64,000 nt of DNA from Dermacentor variabilis (lineage: Eukaryota > Arthropoda > Arachnida > Ixodida > Ixodidae). Location: NCBI RefSeq assembly GCF_050947875.1, contig NC_134570.1:242350584-242414583 (forward strand), read 5' to 3'. The notes beneath the pieces were generated by a model, which saw nothing but the letters and a program-made list of their open reading frames with translations, was not told where the DNA came from and ran no database searches. Positions 54,284-64,000 of this stretch are shown here, piece by piece. The translations under genes were made by a program, and so were the position numbers. Within the stretch, counting starts at the first letter, position 1. Each line of letters begins with the position of its first letter.

Positions 54284-54455
54284 TACTTACCGTATATGCC
54301 TTCTATTTTAGTTTATATTAGTTTATTTACTCTTATTTATCTATGTATTTGTCGGTTGCCTTTCTGGTGATCTATTCAACATTTGTACCCTCCTGCCAAA
54401 ATCCCCAAAGTGGAATTGCAGTATCAATAAATAAATAAAATAAATAAGTAAATGT

Positions 54456-54650
54456 CCGCGGTGGGGGCAATTGGACGATTGGTGGAAGTAGGGAAATGAC
54501 AAAAAAACGGAGACGTACAAAAGCAAAATTTGGCTGTGGGAGTTCATAGTGTTTTAACCTATGCAGGACATTAAGCAGTGTAATTAAGCAGGACATTAAG
54601 CAGCTTGGTGGCGCGACCCGTTCCAAAGGAGACGCTCGTAGCGTCCAAGC
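54456..54650 (+). mobile_element. LINE-X copy 2, 3' end
   Basis: CAATTGGACGATTGGTGGAAGTAGG through CGTTCCAAAGGAGACGCTCG matches 48150-48350. It is the missing 3' end of LINE-X copy 2, displaced 4.3 kb by the CR1-2 insertion. Confidence 0.65.
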
Positions 54651-55535
54651 CAGTTTCTCGACCGCTCGCGCGCCGGTGCGCTGCAACGCACAGGCCAGTC
54701 AACTCGTGTGGAGTCGCGCTGAGGTCGAATCCACTCTGTTCGTATCGGCGGCCGAATGTGTAGAACGTCTGGGGGGACCCTGATTCGAGACCGTCCGGCG
54801 AGAAGGCAGAAACGAGGCTGGGCACGTACCGACATTTGTGCTACATATTTCCTGGTAAGAGACAAAGTGCTTCGCATTAAAATACTTTATTAGAGCGTGT
54901 AAAACATTTGCAGTATACAGAGTGTTTCAGGTAACTTTAGCCAGAGTTTAAAAATATGCCGATGGGATCTAGGACGACGCCACCAAATGCATGTTGCGCA
55001 CTTTTGTATGTTGTGTGTCACACTATATTTTTGATTTTGCTGAATTAGATAATTAGTCAAGATTAATTAACCAGCTTCTGAAGCAACGAATTTAGGCAAA
55101 TAATTGTGATTAGAAAGTTGTAGAGTGCTTTGGAAAACGTCCGATTAGACAGTTTCTAACTTTCTATCTATTGAGTGTGACATTTCTTCAGCTTGCCGCG
55201 GATGCCCGCGAAATAAAATACAGGTGCGCCCGTGTCCACAGTCATCTGCACGTGTGTACCCAGTTGAGCTGACTGGGTTAAAATCGACATTCTAGAGAAA
55301 ACAACAAAATGCGGATGTCAAGATAAATACTAAAGGGGGACGACATGTCTGCTGATTAAAATGGTGCAAAAGGGCCTAAAATATGAATTTTAGGAGTTAG
55401 GCTGCCATTGTTCGACATTCTATAGGAAGCGCAGGCGACAAGGCAACAGCAACATTTAAGGTGTACAGCATAAGTGCTGTTATTTGATGACAAAAGCACA
55501 AAAAGCCAAGCATAGCACGAAGCAGAAATGATATT
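54651..55535. other. unassigned; possible DNA-element end at 54917
   Basis: CAGAGTGTTTCAGGTAACTTTAGCC (54917-54941) resembles the ends of common arthropod DNA elements, but no partner end was found. No ORF domain. Confidence 0.3.
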
Positions 55536-55620
55536 TTTTTATTTATTTATTATACCTCAAAGGTCCCCGAACAGGACATTAAATCAGGGGTGGGCACATA
55601 TTGAAGAAACGGCGTGTCAG
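55536..55620 (-). repeat. LINE 3' tail fragment
   Basis: Minus strand: CCCCTGATTTAATGTCC, GGGGACCTTTGAGGTATAA, then TAAATAAATAAA. This is typical of the 3' UTR and tail of a CR1-type LINE. Confidence 0.5.
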
Positions 55621-55942
55621 TTCAGGTAAAAAGATAGTCTTCGATGGCAGATGTGTGCTGCAACAGTTAGCAAAGAGCATGGAAAATGAAGCGTGCAAAA
55701 TGACCTAGGTGCATAAAAATGAAGTACTGTATGTACAGGATACTTAGTTTGAAGTCTTGTCGACGTTGCAGAGAAAATGCACACACTCCATTCAGCTTGC
55801 TCTAGTAGATGCAGGTCACATGGTAGCTCTAGAGGCTGTGAGGGACCTCTTCAAGGATTGAAGAAGGATCGCTAGTGTTACGCCCTGGCACCAGCAACCC
55901 CTCTGCGTGCACACCTCTGCGGGTGTACACGCAGAGGTCGCT
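55621..55942. other. unassigned; hairpin at 55910-55945
   Basis: CTCTGCGTGCACACC and its near complement GGTGTACACGCAGAG form a hairpin at the point where Gypsy-2 is truncated. Confidence 0.4.
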
Positions 55943-55962
55943 GACACGCGTCGCTGACAGTC

Positions 55963-57184
55963 TCAGCATGTCTTGACGTAACGGGCGACATCGGCGGTTA
56001 GGTGCGGCCAGTAATACCTTTCTTGTATCCTCGATAGCGTCCGGGAGAAACCGAGGTGCCCGGCGGTCGGATCGTCATGTAGGGCGTGCAGTACTTCTGG
56101 ACGCAGCGCCGACGGAACAACAAGAAGGTAGTTGGCGCGGACTGGTGAGAAGTTCTTCTTCACGAGTAGATTGTTTTGAAGCGTGAATGAAGATAATCCG
56201 CGCTTAAATGCCCTGGGGACAACGTTGGTGTGCCCTTCCAAATATTCGACGAGGCCTTTTAGCTCCGGGTCTGCCCGTTGCTGTTCAGCGAAGTCTTCAG
56301 CGCTTGTCATTCCAAGGAAGGCGTCGTCATTCTCGTCATCTTGCGGCAGCGGGTCGCGTGATAGGCAATCGGCATCGGAGTGTTTTCGTCCGGACTTGTA
56401 GGTTACAGTGATGTCGTATTCTGAGACTCCACCGCGCCAGTCGTCCTGAAGGATCCTTTATATTCGTTAGCCAACACAACGCATGATGGTCGCTGACGAC
56501 TTTTAATAGCCTGCCATAAAGATAAGGGCGAATTTTAGCTGTAGCCCAAACGATGGCGAGGCATTCCTTTTGGGTCGTAGAATAGTTGCCTTCCGCTTTT
56601 GACAGCGACCGGCTAGCGTAAGCTATCACCTGTTCGACTCCGTTTCTCCTCTGGACTAGAACGGCACCGAGGCCTAGGCTACTGGCGTCAGTATGGATTT
56701 CTGTTTCGGCGTACTCGTTGAAGTGCGCAAGTACCGGCGGCGACTGCATGCGTCGTTTGAGTTCTTCAAATGCGTCGGCCTGCGGCGTTTCCCACTTGAA
56801 CTCAACGTCACATTTAGTTAGATGTGTTAGCGGCTCAGCGATGCGTGAAAAGTCATTGACAAAGCGCCTGTAGTATGCACATATGCCAAGGATTCTACGC
56901 ACTGCCTTCTTGTCGATGGGTTGCGGGAACTGTGCGATGGCAGCTGTCCTTCGCGGGTCTGGACGGACACCAGATTTGCTGATTCCGTGGCCTAGGAACA
57001 GAAGCTCACCGTAAGCGAAGCGGCATTTTTCCGGCTTCAGAGTGAGCCCAGATGACTTGATGGCCTCTAGTACTGTCGCAAGCCGCCTGAGGTGATCGTC
57101 GAAATTTCCGGCGAAGACGACGACGTCATCCAAGTAAACGAGACAGGTCTGCCACTTCAATCCTGCTAAAACCGTGTCCATCAC
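55963..57184 (-). pseudogene. Gypsy-2 pol: RT end, RNase H, integrase N-terminus
   Basis: LVYLDDVVVFAGNF (YLDD), YAYYRRF-type connection, IHTDASSLGLGAVL and EKECLAIV of RNase H in 57184-56336, then in a shifted frame HALHDDPTAGHLG and YVKTC of the integrase zinc finger (56310-55963). A TAG replaces Gln at the upstream boundary near 57187, and a TGA cuts the zinc finger at 55963-55965. No DDE core is left. Confidence 0.88.
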
Positions 57185-58135
57185 GCGCTAGAACGTTGCA
57201 GGCGCCGAGCACAGTCCGAATGGCATAACCTTGAACTCGTAGAGGCCGTCTGGGGTGATGAAGGCCGTCTTTTCGCGATCTTTTTCGTCGACTTCTATTT
57301 GCCAATAGCCAGACTTGAGGTCCATCGAAGAGAAGTATTTAGCGTTGCAGTGCCGATCCAACGCGTCGTCTTTTCGTGGTAGGGAGCTAGTATACGTCCT
57401 TCTTCGTGATCTTGTTCAGACGACGATAATCGACGCAGAAACGTAGGGTTCCGTCCTTTTTCTTCACCAAGACTACAGGAGATTCCCACGGGCTTTTGGA
57501 CGGCTGGATGATGTCGTCGCGCAGCATTTCGTCGACTTGGTGCCTTATAGCCTCACGTTCTCGTGTAGAAACTCGATAAGGGCTCTGGCGGAGTGGTCGA
57601 GCACACTCTACGGTTATTATGCGATGCTTTGCGACTGGCGTTTGTCGAATCCTTGATGACGTCGAAAAGCACTCTTTGTATCGTCGAAGTAAGCTTCTCA
57701 GCTGTTGTTGCTTAATAATGGGGAGACTTGGATTTATGTCGAAGTCTGGTTCGGGAACTACGGTCGTCGGGGTACATGCGGCAGAATCCGAGAGGACAAA
57801 CGCATTTCTGGTTTCCAGAATTTCCTCGATGTATGCGATCGTCGTGCCCTTGTTGATGTGCTCGAACTCCTGGCTGAAGTTTGTCAGCAACACTTTCGTG
57901 TTTCCTCCGTGCGGTCGAGCTATTCCTCTAGCGACGCAGATTTCACGGTCGAGCAGTAGACGTTGGTCGCCTTCGATGACGCCCTCTACGTCAGTGGGTA
58001 TTTCTGTGCCGACCGAAATAATGCTCGAGCGAGGCGGGATGCTCACTTGATCTTCGAGCACACTCAAGGCGTGGTGACTACGAGAGCTCCCCGGCGATAT
58101 CGCTTGATCCTCCTACAGCGTTATCGATTTTGACT
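57185..58135 (-). pseudogene. Gypsy-2 pol: linker and RT fingers
   Basis: 58067-57387 carries the [19 protein letters not shown] linker, [17 protein letters not shown] and stops being open at a 4-bp insertion near 57385. The RT palm resumes in other frames (SSMDLKSGYWQI near 57300). The frame change from protease near 58100-58140 is a small deletion relative to Gypsy-1. Confidence 0.85.
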
Positions 58136-58801
58136 TCAGGTCTTGATTGCGCCGTGTTGGTTCAGGAAGTCCATGCCGAGAATGACGTCTCGTGAACACT
58201 GCTGGAGGATAACGAAGGTGGCAGGGTAAGTCCGGTCATGAACGGTAATTCTTGCCGTGCAGATTCCAGACGGCGTAATGAGGTGTCCTCCAGCGGTTCG
58301 AATTTGAGGGCCTTCCCATGCAGTTTTAACTTTCTTCAACTGGGCGGCAATGTGTCCACTCATTACGGAGTAATCGGCCCCTGTGTCCACTAAGGCGGTA
58401 ACTGCGTGGCCATCGAGAAGCACGTCGAGGTCGGTGGTTCTTTGTCTGGCGTTGCAGTTAGGTCTCGGCGTCGGATCACGGCTGCGTCGTGTTGAATTGA
58501 AGCTGGAACGTCGCGTCGTCAGGTCGTCTTTCGTCGTCGTATTCTTTGCTTCCAGATTTCGTCGGGACGGCGGTGTGTCGTCGTTGTTATGCCGTCGAGG
58601 TAGTTTCTTCGGTGTCTTCGTCGACGGCGGAGGATCTTCGTCAGTTCGACGAACAGCTACCGCACCTCCACGCTTGCTGCTTTTAGTTTTCCGGATACGG
58701 GCTCGCTGACCGGCCCCGGGCTGGGCCAGTGTATGGTCGGCGCTGCGGCGACAGGTAGCGTCCTGGTGATTTGCGAACGCGACGGTCGTCGAGAGCTCCA
58801 C
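58136..58801 (-). pseudogene. Gypsy-2 pol start: protease
   Basis: A 221-codon frame overlapping the end of gag and containing TTDLDVLLDGHAV, ALVDTGADYSVMSG and ILGMDFLNQHGAIKT. It lies in the -1 frame relative to gag (58657-59892), with about 145 bp of overlap, as expected for programmed -1 frameshifting in Gypsy elements. This copy preserves the gag-protease junction lost in Gypsy-1. Confidence 0.85.
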
Positions 58802-59980
58802 TGAGTAGCGGCGAGGTAGTCGGCGATATCGCGAGGGCGTTCACCTTGCTGCGGGCGCGGAGCGTTGACGGCGAAACCTCGCAGTCCCATTTCCCGGTAT
58901 GGGCATCGTCGGTTTACGTTACCCGCTTCTCCGCAGTGGTAGCAGAGCGGGCGGGGGTCAGGAGCGCGCCAAACGTCTGTCTTCCTCGGTTAGCTGCGCT
59001 GGGCGACGGGTGGGCGTGCTGGCGGCGGCGGCGGTGGTCGACGGAATTGCGGCGGTCGCGGAGGGGGACCTTGACGGCGTGCGGTGGCGGCGTAGGTCAT
59101 CGCTTCTGGCTGCGGATTCGGTAATTGAGGTTGCACCTCAGGAACTCCCAGCGATCGCTGGACTTCTTCTTTGACAATTTCGGCGATTAAACCCACTTGA
59201 GGTTGCGATGAAGGGAAGATCTTCTGAAGCTCCTCTCGTACAACTGCCCTGATGGTCTCGCGTAGGTCGTCGGTGGCCAGTGACTGAACTCCGGCGTAGT
59301 TTGTCGAGTTCGTGCGGCGGTCGAATTGCCGGTTTCGCATCTCGAGTGTCTTCTCGATGCTGGTGGCCTCGCGAAGAAACTCATCGACGGTCTTCGGTGG
59401 GCTTCGTACCATTCCGGCAAAAAGTTCCTCCTTCACACCACGCATGAGTAGGCGGACTTTCTTCTCCTCGGGCATTTAAGGGTCGGCGTGACGGAATAGA
59501 CGGCCCATTTCCTCCGTGAAGATCGCGGTTGTCTCATTAGGTAGCTGCACCCGGGTTTCTAATAGCGCTTGGGCTCCTTCTCGGTGCACGACGCTTGCGA
59601 ATGTCTGCAGGAAGCCGCTTCGGAACAGCTCCCAGGTCGTTAAGGTGGCTTCTCGGTTCTCGAACCACGTCCTGGCCGCGTCTTCCAATGCGAAAAAGAC
59701 ATGTCGCAGTTTGTCGTCGCTGTTCCAGTTAAATGTAGCGACTCTCTCATACGTCTCAAGCCACCTTTCCGGGTCCTCGAACGTTGAACCACGGAACGTC
59801 GGAGGCTCCCTGGGCTGCTCCAGCACGACGGGGGACGCTGGGGCTGCCATTGGGGTGGACTTGGCGGCAATTTTGCTGGTCGTCTCAGGCAAAAGTCCGT
59901 GCTCCGGGGGCAGTCCTTGCAGCCTGCGGCTACCTCGCTGGTTCTTGGCGACGTTGGTGTTGCCTTATGCGTGAGGGCTT
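58657..59980 (-). pseudogene. Gypsy-2 gag
   Basis: One frame with two nonsense codons (TAA at 59476-59478 and 58990-58992). WLETYERVATFNWNSDDK and ARTWFENREATLTTWELF form the retrotransposon gag (capsid) region at 59892-59479. The knuckle at about 58910-58950 reads CYHCGEAGNVNRRC: the His ligand is Asn, so RNA binding through zinc would be impaired. The end overlaps pol. Confidence 0.87.
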
Positions 59981-60035
59981 GGGTCACGGCTTTGTGGGGG
60001 CGTCCGGTACATGAACGCAAAGCACCTCCACCAGA

Positions 60036-60452
60036 TGTCATGTGGTCATGACGTCAAAGAACACAGTGGCAATACTGTGAAAGGCAAAACTAGCTTTTAT
60101 TGGGCGAACCTGTGCCCACAAAACAGGCTACACTTAAGGTACAACGAGAGCGGTGAACACAGTCGGCGATCGTCGAAAATTTGATCAACGGGTCAAGCGC
60201 GTCGGCTTTTATACATCAATCGTCAAATGTTCCAGACTAATCGCTGGGACCTGCGCGCCTTCCACAAAGTTCTACACTATTCGCGTCGCGCACACATGCA
60301 ATCAGATTACACAAGTTTCGGTCACAGACAGTGGATGGAACCATCGATAACATTCCAGAAACTTCCCACACATGCAAGCGCGTCCTGCGCTTCGCGATAA
60401 CATTTGTTAGGCGGTGAAACGTGTCGCCCGATAAAGACAAGTACACGTGTCA
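60036..60452 (-). repeat. Gypsy-2 5' LTR
   Basis: 417 bp, ends TGACACGTGTACTT and CATGACA (minus strand). TATAAAAG and AATAAA as in Gypsy-1. Just inside it, TGGTGGAGGTGC (60022-60033) is the primer-binding site. ATAT follows at 60453-60456. Confidence 0.9.
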
Positions 60453-60479
60453 ATATGTTGTAGTGCGTGCACAATGACA

Positions 60480-60660
60480 TGGACCTAAATTCAAGAGAAC
60501 TGCTTCTTGGCCTAGTTGGTATTTGCTGAAAGACATATTTGGCACAAATAAGACACATGCATAATGGAAGACTCATTGACACGGAGAAGGAGGACACGGG
60601 CGGCAATTGTGCCATCGTGTCTTCCTTTGTGTGTGTTTGTCTTATTTGCAGCAAATATGT
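60480..60660 (-). repeat. possible Penelope 3' tail fragment
   Basis: CTTCTTGGCCTAGTTGGTATTTGCTG and an inverted ATATTTG...CAAATAT pair (60530-60660). It resembles 3' parts of Penelope-like elements by comparison with 15.28 kb. Low certainty. Confidence 0.3.
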
Positions 60661-60759
60661 CTGTCGACATGAATGTGAAAGGCACATAAGACGTAATGCT
60701 GGGTGGTATCTTACGTGGCTTCTTTGCAAGGGCGGCACCAGGGGGGGCACAAGGAGGCG

Positions 60760-61208
60760 TCCCCCCCCGCTAATTTCCACCTGCCCCACCTCCGGACTGA
60801 GAATTTTATGGACATCTCCTTGCTCAAGCTTTTTGCCAAGCACTATGCATGTGACATCGAAAGCGTTGAAGTAAAGTGCAAGCTGTTTAAACGGAGCTTC
60901 CTCAGCGCATAGAAGCCAAAAGGAAGTGCAAGATTGAGACACTGCTGCAATTGGTGACTGTCTCGGGAGAATATAAGCTAACCTTCGAAGAACTGCACAA
61001 GCTAGGGGTTATCGCCCTGACAATACTGGCATCATCATCATCTTGAAAGCACATGTTTTCGTGCCTTCAAAGATTGAAGACTTATCTTGGCAGCAAGATG
61101 ACAAATAACCGTCTGAGTGACTTAGCTGTGCTTGCGGTCGAGTGATCTCTTGCCAATAAGATAGATCTTCAGTGCGCTGTCAACATTTTTGATGTTGCGC
61201 ACCTCTAA
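60760..61208 (+). pseudogene. hAT transposase C-terminal (dimerisation) relic
   Basis: LLKLFAKHYACDIESVEVKC and LFKRSFLSA (ORF 60703-60912, TAG), TVSGEYKLTFEELHKLGVIAL, then CLQRLKTYLGSKMTNNRLSD and LAVLAVE-stop-SLANKIDLQCAVNIFD, stop at 61206-61208. The order matches the C-terminal part of hAT-type transposases related to ZMYM/DUF4371 proteins. The normally conserved CERSFS is lost in a short degraded gap. No catalytic core is found upstream. Confidence 0.6.
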
Positions 61209-61489
61209 TCAATGCATACGTGTGCACTAGTATGCCGGTATAATGATACCCCATCATATCTCTGCGGCACGGGCATAGGACCGACACCTATACCAGTATT
61301 AGAACACTCGCTTTACCATCGAATAAATAAATACTGTCACAGCGCAGGAATTGGCATCTGTGGTTGTGACGAAATCTTCCCTGTCATCACTTTGAAAGAC
61401 ACTCCATATAGGGTAACGACGGGGAATGCGGGAGATGGAAATTCAAGACAATGAGCAAAACGTGAACAAGGTGAATGCAGGAGCCAATG

Positions 61490-61520
61490 TTTCGACAAGT
61501 GGACTTGTCTTCTTCAAGGC
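61490..61520 (-). ncRNA. hammerhead-like hairpin, minus Penelope copy
   Basis: Minus strand: TTGAAGAA, perfect 6-bp hairpin GACAAG-TCCA-CTTGTC (61494-61509), then GAAAC. Resembles stem II and the GAAA box of hammerheads, but the expected CTGANGA reads TTGAAGA. A possible decayed ribozyme; the matching site in the plus copy is 63567-63594 (TTAAAGA). Confidence 0.3.
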
Positions 61521-61945
61521 GACATATGCTTTCCTCGCCACAGTATATATAGGTGGGGTTCTTCTAAAGAGGAGGGGGTGTGAGGCGGGAGGATGTGGAA
61601 ACGAGGGAAAATGTGTTAACATGTCGAATTGAGAGTAAAGGAACACTGTGTACAAGATCAAAGCCAGAACGCCCCCCCCCCCCCCCCCAGTCTGTCAACA
61701 CACGCGTGTTAGCCGGCATGTCAAGGGCGTCTGACACGCCGGCTGATAAAAAAAAAAAAGAGGAAGGAAAGGGGAAAAGAAAAGGGGGGGGATACGCCAA
61801 GAAATCAAACTAAGTGTTGTTGCCTATAGCTTGAGGTTTAGCATAGCGAATTGATTCTAAAGCTCCCTTTGAAACGTTTATGCCTATTGGTTGCAATGTC
61901 TTGAACTTATGGATAAGCTATGATTCTCTGTATTTTCTTTCTCGT

Positions 61946-62503
61946 TCAGAACGAAAATTTGACTAAGATGTAGAGCTTAAGTTCATCAAAGTTATGACCT
62001 GGTTGGTTGAAATGCTGGGCGGCGGCTTTGGGAAGCTTTTTAGCTGTGTCCGCACGATGTCCGTTTAATCTGACGTTCATTGATTGTCCTGTTTCATCGA
62101 TATATTGTTTCTTACAGAAGGAACATTCAAGCATATAAATCACATCCGAACTAGTGCAAGTGAAGCTAGATTTGACTTCATGTGTATAACTATTTGTGGT
62201 GCTTTTAATTTTAATGTCACTTTGAAGGTGCCTGCAGGTTTTGCACCTAGGGCGACAACATGCTTTTATTACGGGGGAATGCTGCTGGCTGACTTTTGCG
62301 TGCACTAACATGTCTTTAAAGTTCTTGTTTCGGCGATAGGTAACCCTGGGTACATCCGGGAATGCTTTTCGCAGACGCTCGTTACTTGATAATATTGGGT
62401 GGTATTTTCTTAGGCTGTTGTTTATGTTTGGGAGTGCATTAGAATATTTTGTTATAAAGGCCGGCGGTCTGTCAGATTCTAATGTGGGCTGTCTCTTTGC
62501 CAA
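61946..62503 (-). pseudogene. Penelope GIY-YIG endonuclease (minus copy)
   Basis: VPRVTYRRNKNFKDML linker, CCRPRCKTCRHL Cys cluster, then SDVIYMLECSFCKKQYIDETGQS (first motif VIY, second YID: the usual Gly is Asp). VRLNGHRAD and QPGHNFDELKLYIL follow. A 2-bp deletion near 61968 shifts the C-terminus, which in the plus copy continues SNFRSERERKYRESYLIHKF. Confidence 0.82.
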
Positions 62504-62843
62504 TTCCGACTATCTCTCCAATCTTGACGTGGTAGCATAAGCTCTATCGAGAGCAACTGGGGATAGTTCCTTTCTGCTAGCGTTGATTTAAGGTCATTTA
62601 GGTGGTGGATATAATTGTGGTCTTCGCTACAGATTCTTCTTATACGTTTCGCTTGTCCGACAAAGATTTCTCGCTTGCAATGTCGCGGGTGATGACTGTT
62701 GTAGTCTAAATATTGCTGGCTATCTGTAGGCTTCCGGTAAAGTATCGTTCTCAGTTTTCCATTTTCTATGTAGACCGTCGTGTCCAGGAAGTTGATCTGA
62801 CTAGGAGAGTGGTGAGCAGTAAATTTAATACTCGGGTGAAAGT

Positions 62844-63640
62844 TGGTGCAAAACCTGCAGACATCTTTAAAGTGACATTAAAATTAAAAGCACCGCAAAT
62901 AGTTATACGCATGAAGTCAAATCTAGCTTCACTTGCACAAGTTCGGATGTGATTTGTATGCTTGAATGTTCCTTCTGTAAGAAACAAAATATCGGTGAAA
63001 CAGGACAATAAATGAACGTCAGATTAAACGGACATCGCGCGGATACAGCTAAAAAGCTTCCCAAAGCCGTCGCCGAGTATTTCAACCAACCAGGTCATAA
63101 CTTTGATGAACTTAAACTCTACATCTTACAGTCAAATTTCCGTTCTGAACGAGAAAGAAAATACAGGGAATCATACCTTATCCATAAGTTCAAGACATTG
63201 CGACCAATAGGCATAAACGTTTCAAAGGGAGCTTTAGAATCTATTCGCTATGCTAAACCTCAAGCTATAGGCAACAACACTTAGGTTGATTTCTTGGCGT
63301 ATCCCCCCGCCCCCCTTTTCTTTTCCCCGTTCCTCCCTTTTTTTTTTTTGTCAGCCGGCGTGTCAGATGCCCTTTACATGCTGGCTAACGCGCGTGTGTT
63401 GACAGACTGGGGGGTCCTGGCTTTGACCTTGTACGCAGCGTTCCTTTACTCTCAAATCGACACGCTAACACATTTTCCCTCGTTTCCGCGTCCTCCCGCC
63501 TCACACCCCCTCCCCTTTAGAAGAACCCCACCTATATATACTGTGGCGAGGAAAGCATATGTTGCCTTAAAGAAGACAAGTCCACTTGTCGAAAGGTTGG
63601 CTCCTGCATTCAGCTTGTTCACGTTTTGCTCATCGTCCAT
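62844..63640 (+). mobile_element. Penelope-like element, plus copy
   Basis: Starts abruptly at CKTCRHL (62845), the Cys cluster, and runs through GIY-YIG, the C-terminus (stop 63282-63284) and the 3' UTR with the same hairpin at 63575-63590. With 61442-62247 it forms an inverted repeat of about 800-bp arms; the 600-bp spacer is the RT part of the minus copy. Confidence 0.85.
62845..63284 (+). pseudogene. Penelope GIY-YIG endonuclease (plus copy)
   Basis: CKTCRHL, then HEVKSSFTCTSSDVICMLEC, CKKQNIGETGQ and a TAA (63009-63011) where the minus copy has a sense codon. Then an intact 90-codon end: VRLNGHRADTAKKLPKAV through QAIGNNT. YIG is NIG here. It complements the minus copy: each retains what the other has lost. 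Confidence 0.82.
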
Positions 63641-64000
63641 ATAGGGTGCTGTTCCAGGCCATGTCGGTGGCATAACTTGTGTAGTGAACAGTCTAATAGT
63701 CTGAGAGCTGTTATGTGCATTTGTGAAACCTGCTGTACTGTATGGCCAAATGTCACATTGAGTTAAATGCCTATTGTGTGCTCAATTTTTGCAGTTCTCT
63801 CCTCCCTTCTATTAGTTTTTGTTATTATTTTCCCATGTACCCTTTTCGTTATTCTTTTTCTCATTTCCAGCGCTTAGGATTACCAATCGGCGCCACAGAA
63901 GTGTATTAATTTTTTTTTGTAATCTAGCGCATCTTTACCAAAGTTGGAATTGGTATGCACATTGCTTAGTGGTGTTAGTTCTCTCTCCTGTTGTGAAATT
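63641..64000. other. unassigned
   Basis: No domain or repeat recognised at the window end. Confidence 0.4.

Larger units (their letters stand above)
50176..54455 (+). mobile_element. CR1-2: CR1-like LINE inserted in LINE-X
   Basis: LINE-X sequence breaks at GTAAACATGT (50175) and resumes after GTAAATGTCC (54455); the similar words may be the target duplication. Between them: an ORF1 end, a TTAA MITE, endonuclease, RT, a second MITE, the C-terminus and an (AAATA)n tail at 54426-54450. Stops and frameshifts make it inactive. Confidence 0.78.
55943..60452 (-). mobile_element. Gypsy-2: 3'-truncated copy of the Gypsy-1 family
   Basis: 5' LTR (60036-60452), primer site, gag, protease, RT, RNase H and the start of integrase, all homologous to Gypsy-1. 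It ends inside the integrase zinc finger at about 55943 with no 3' LTR. It lacks the 1.1-kb insertion carried by Gypsy-1. It carries more frameshifts than Gypsy-1. Confidence 0.92.
61442..62843 (-). mobile_element. Penelope-like element, minus copy
   Basis: From 62843 the minus strand reads the RT C-terminus (INFLDTTVYIENGKLRTILY, RKPTDSQQYLDY, KREIFVGQAKRIRRICS). The linker and GIY-YIG follow (62503-61946), then a 3' UTR with the GACAAGTCCACTTGTC hairpin to about 61442. It is 5'-truncated exactly where the plus copy starts. A poly(C) run lies at 61671-61688. Confidence 0.85.

Noticed and set aside
55910..55945. Hairpin as a terminator or attachment site
   Set aside because: Single short inverted repeat at a truncation point; no context for either role in a eukaryotic repeat region.

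Overview
This looks like a gene-poor stretch of an arthropod nuclear genome, most likely a chelicerate and probably an ixodid tick. I infer this from the repeat content: Ty3/Gypsy elements, CR1-, RTE- and I-type LINEs, Penelope-like elements with GIY-YIG ends, tRNA-derived SINEs and TTAA/TA MITEs. I could not check it by search. I found no intact cellular gene, no intron-containing gene model and no rRNA. Nearly every protein signature belongs to a decayed mobile element. The only possible host-type domain is a broken THAP zinc finger near 38.0-38.2 kb.

Layout, 0-13 kb: an inverted pair of tRNA-headed SINE sequences (0.4-0.9 kb); two solo LTRs of one family, each with its own 4-bp target duplication (2.3-3.0 and 3.5-4.2 kb); and a near full-length minus-strand Gypsy element with both LTRs (5.97-13.06 kb). 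That Gypsy is interrupted between gag and protease by a 1.1-kb insertion. 13-23 kb: two Penelope-like fragments (14.7-15.1, 15.7-16.8 kb), a zone of palindromes that includes a head-to-head inverted repeat with ~450-bp arms (18.1-19.0 kb), two SINEs and a minisatellite.

23-28 kb: a rearranged LTR abutting a minus-strand CR1-like LINE whose ORF1 starts with a 2A-type ribosome-skipping motif. 28-41 kb: mostly unassigned sequence with divergent inverted repeats, an I-type LINE remnant, a TTAA MITE, a third solo LTR, the THAP relic and LINE tails. 40.8-44.3 kb: a tRNA-Ala-like sequence, then an RTE-type LINE whose (TGA)n tail is hit by a TA-flanked MITE. 44-55 kb: more LINE pieces and a nested stack (endonuclease-only LINE, then a CR1-type LINE inside it, then two MITEs inside that). 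55.9-60.5 kb: a second copy of the Gypsy family, 3'-truncated. 60.7-61.2 kb: a hAT transposase C-terminal relic. 61.4-63.6 kb: two Penelope-like fragments arranged as an inverted repeat.

The window therefore reads as a record of successive insertions. Intact TSDs, interrupted reading frames and flanking homology give the relative order in several places. Nothing here looks currently capable of autonomous movement: all long coding regions carry nonsense codons, frameshifts, catalytic-residue changes or truncations. The non-autonomous elements could be active only if intact partners exist elsewhere.
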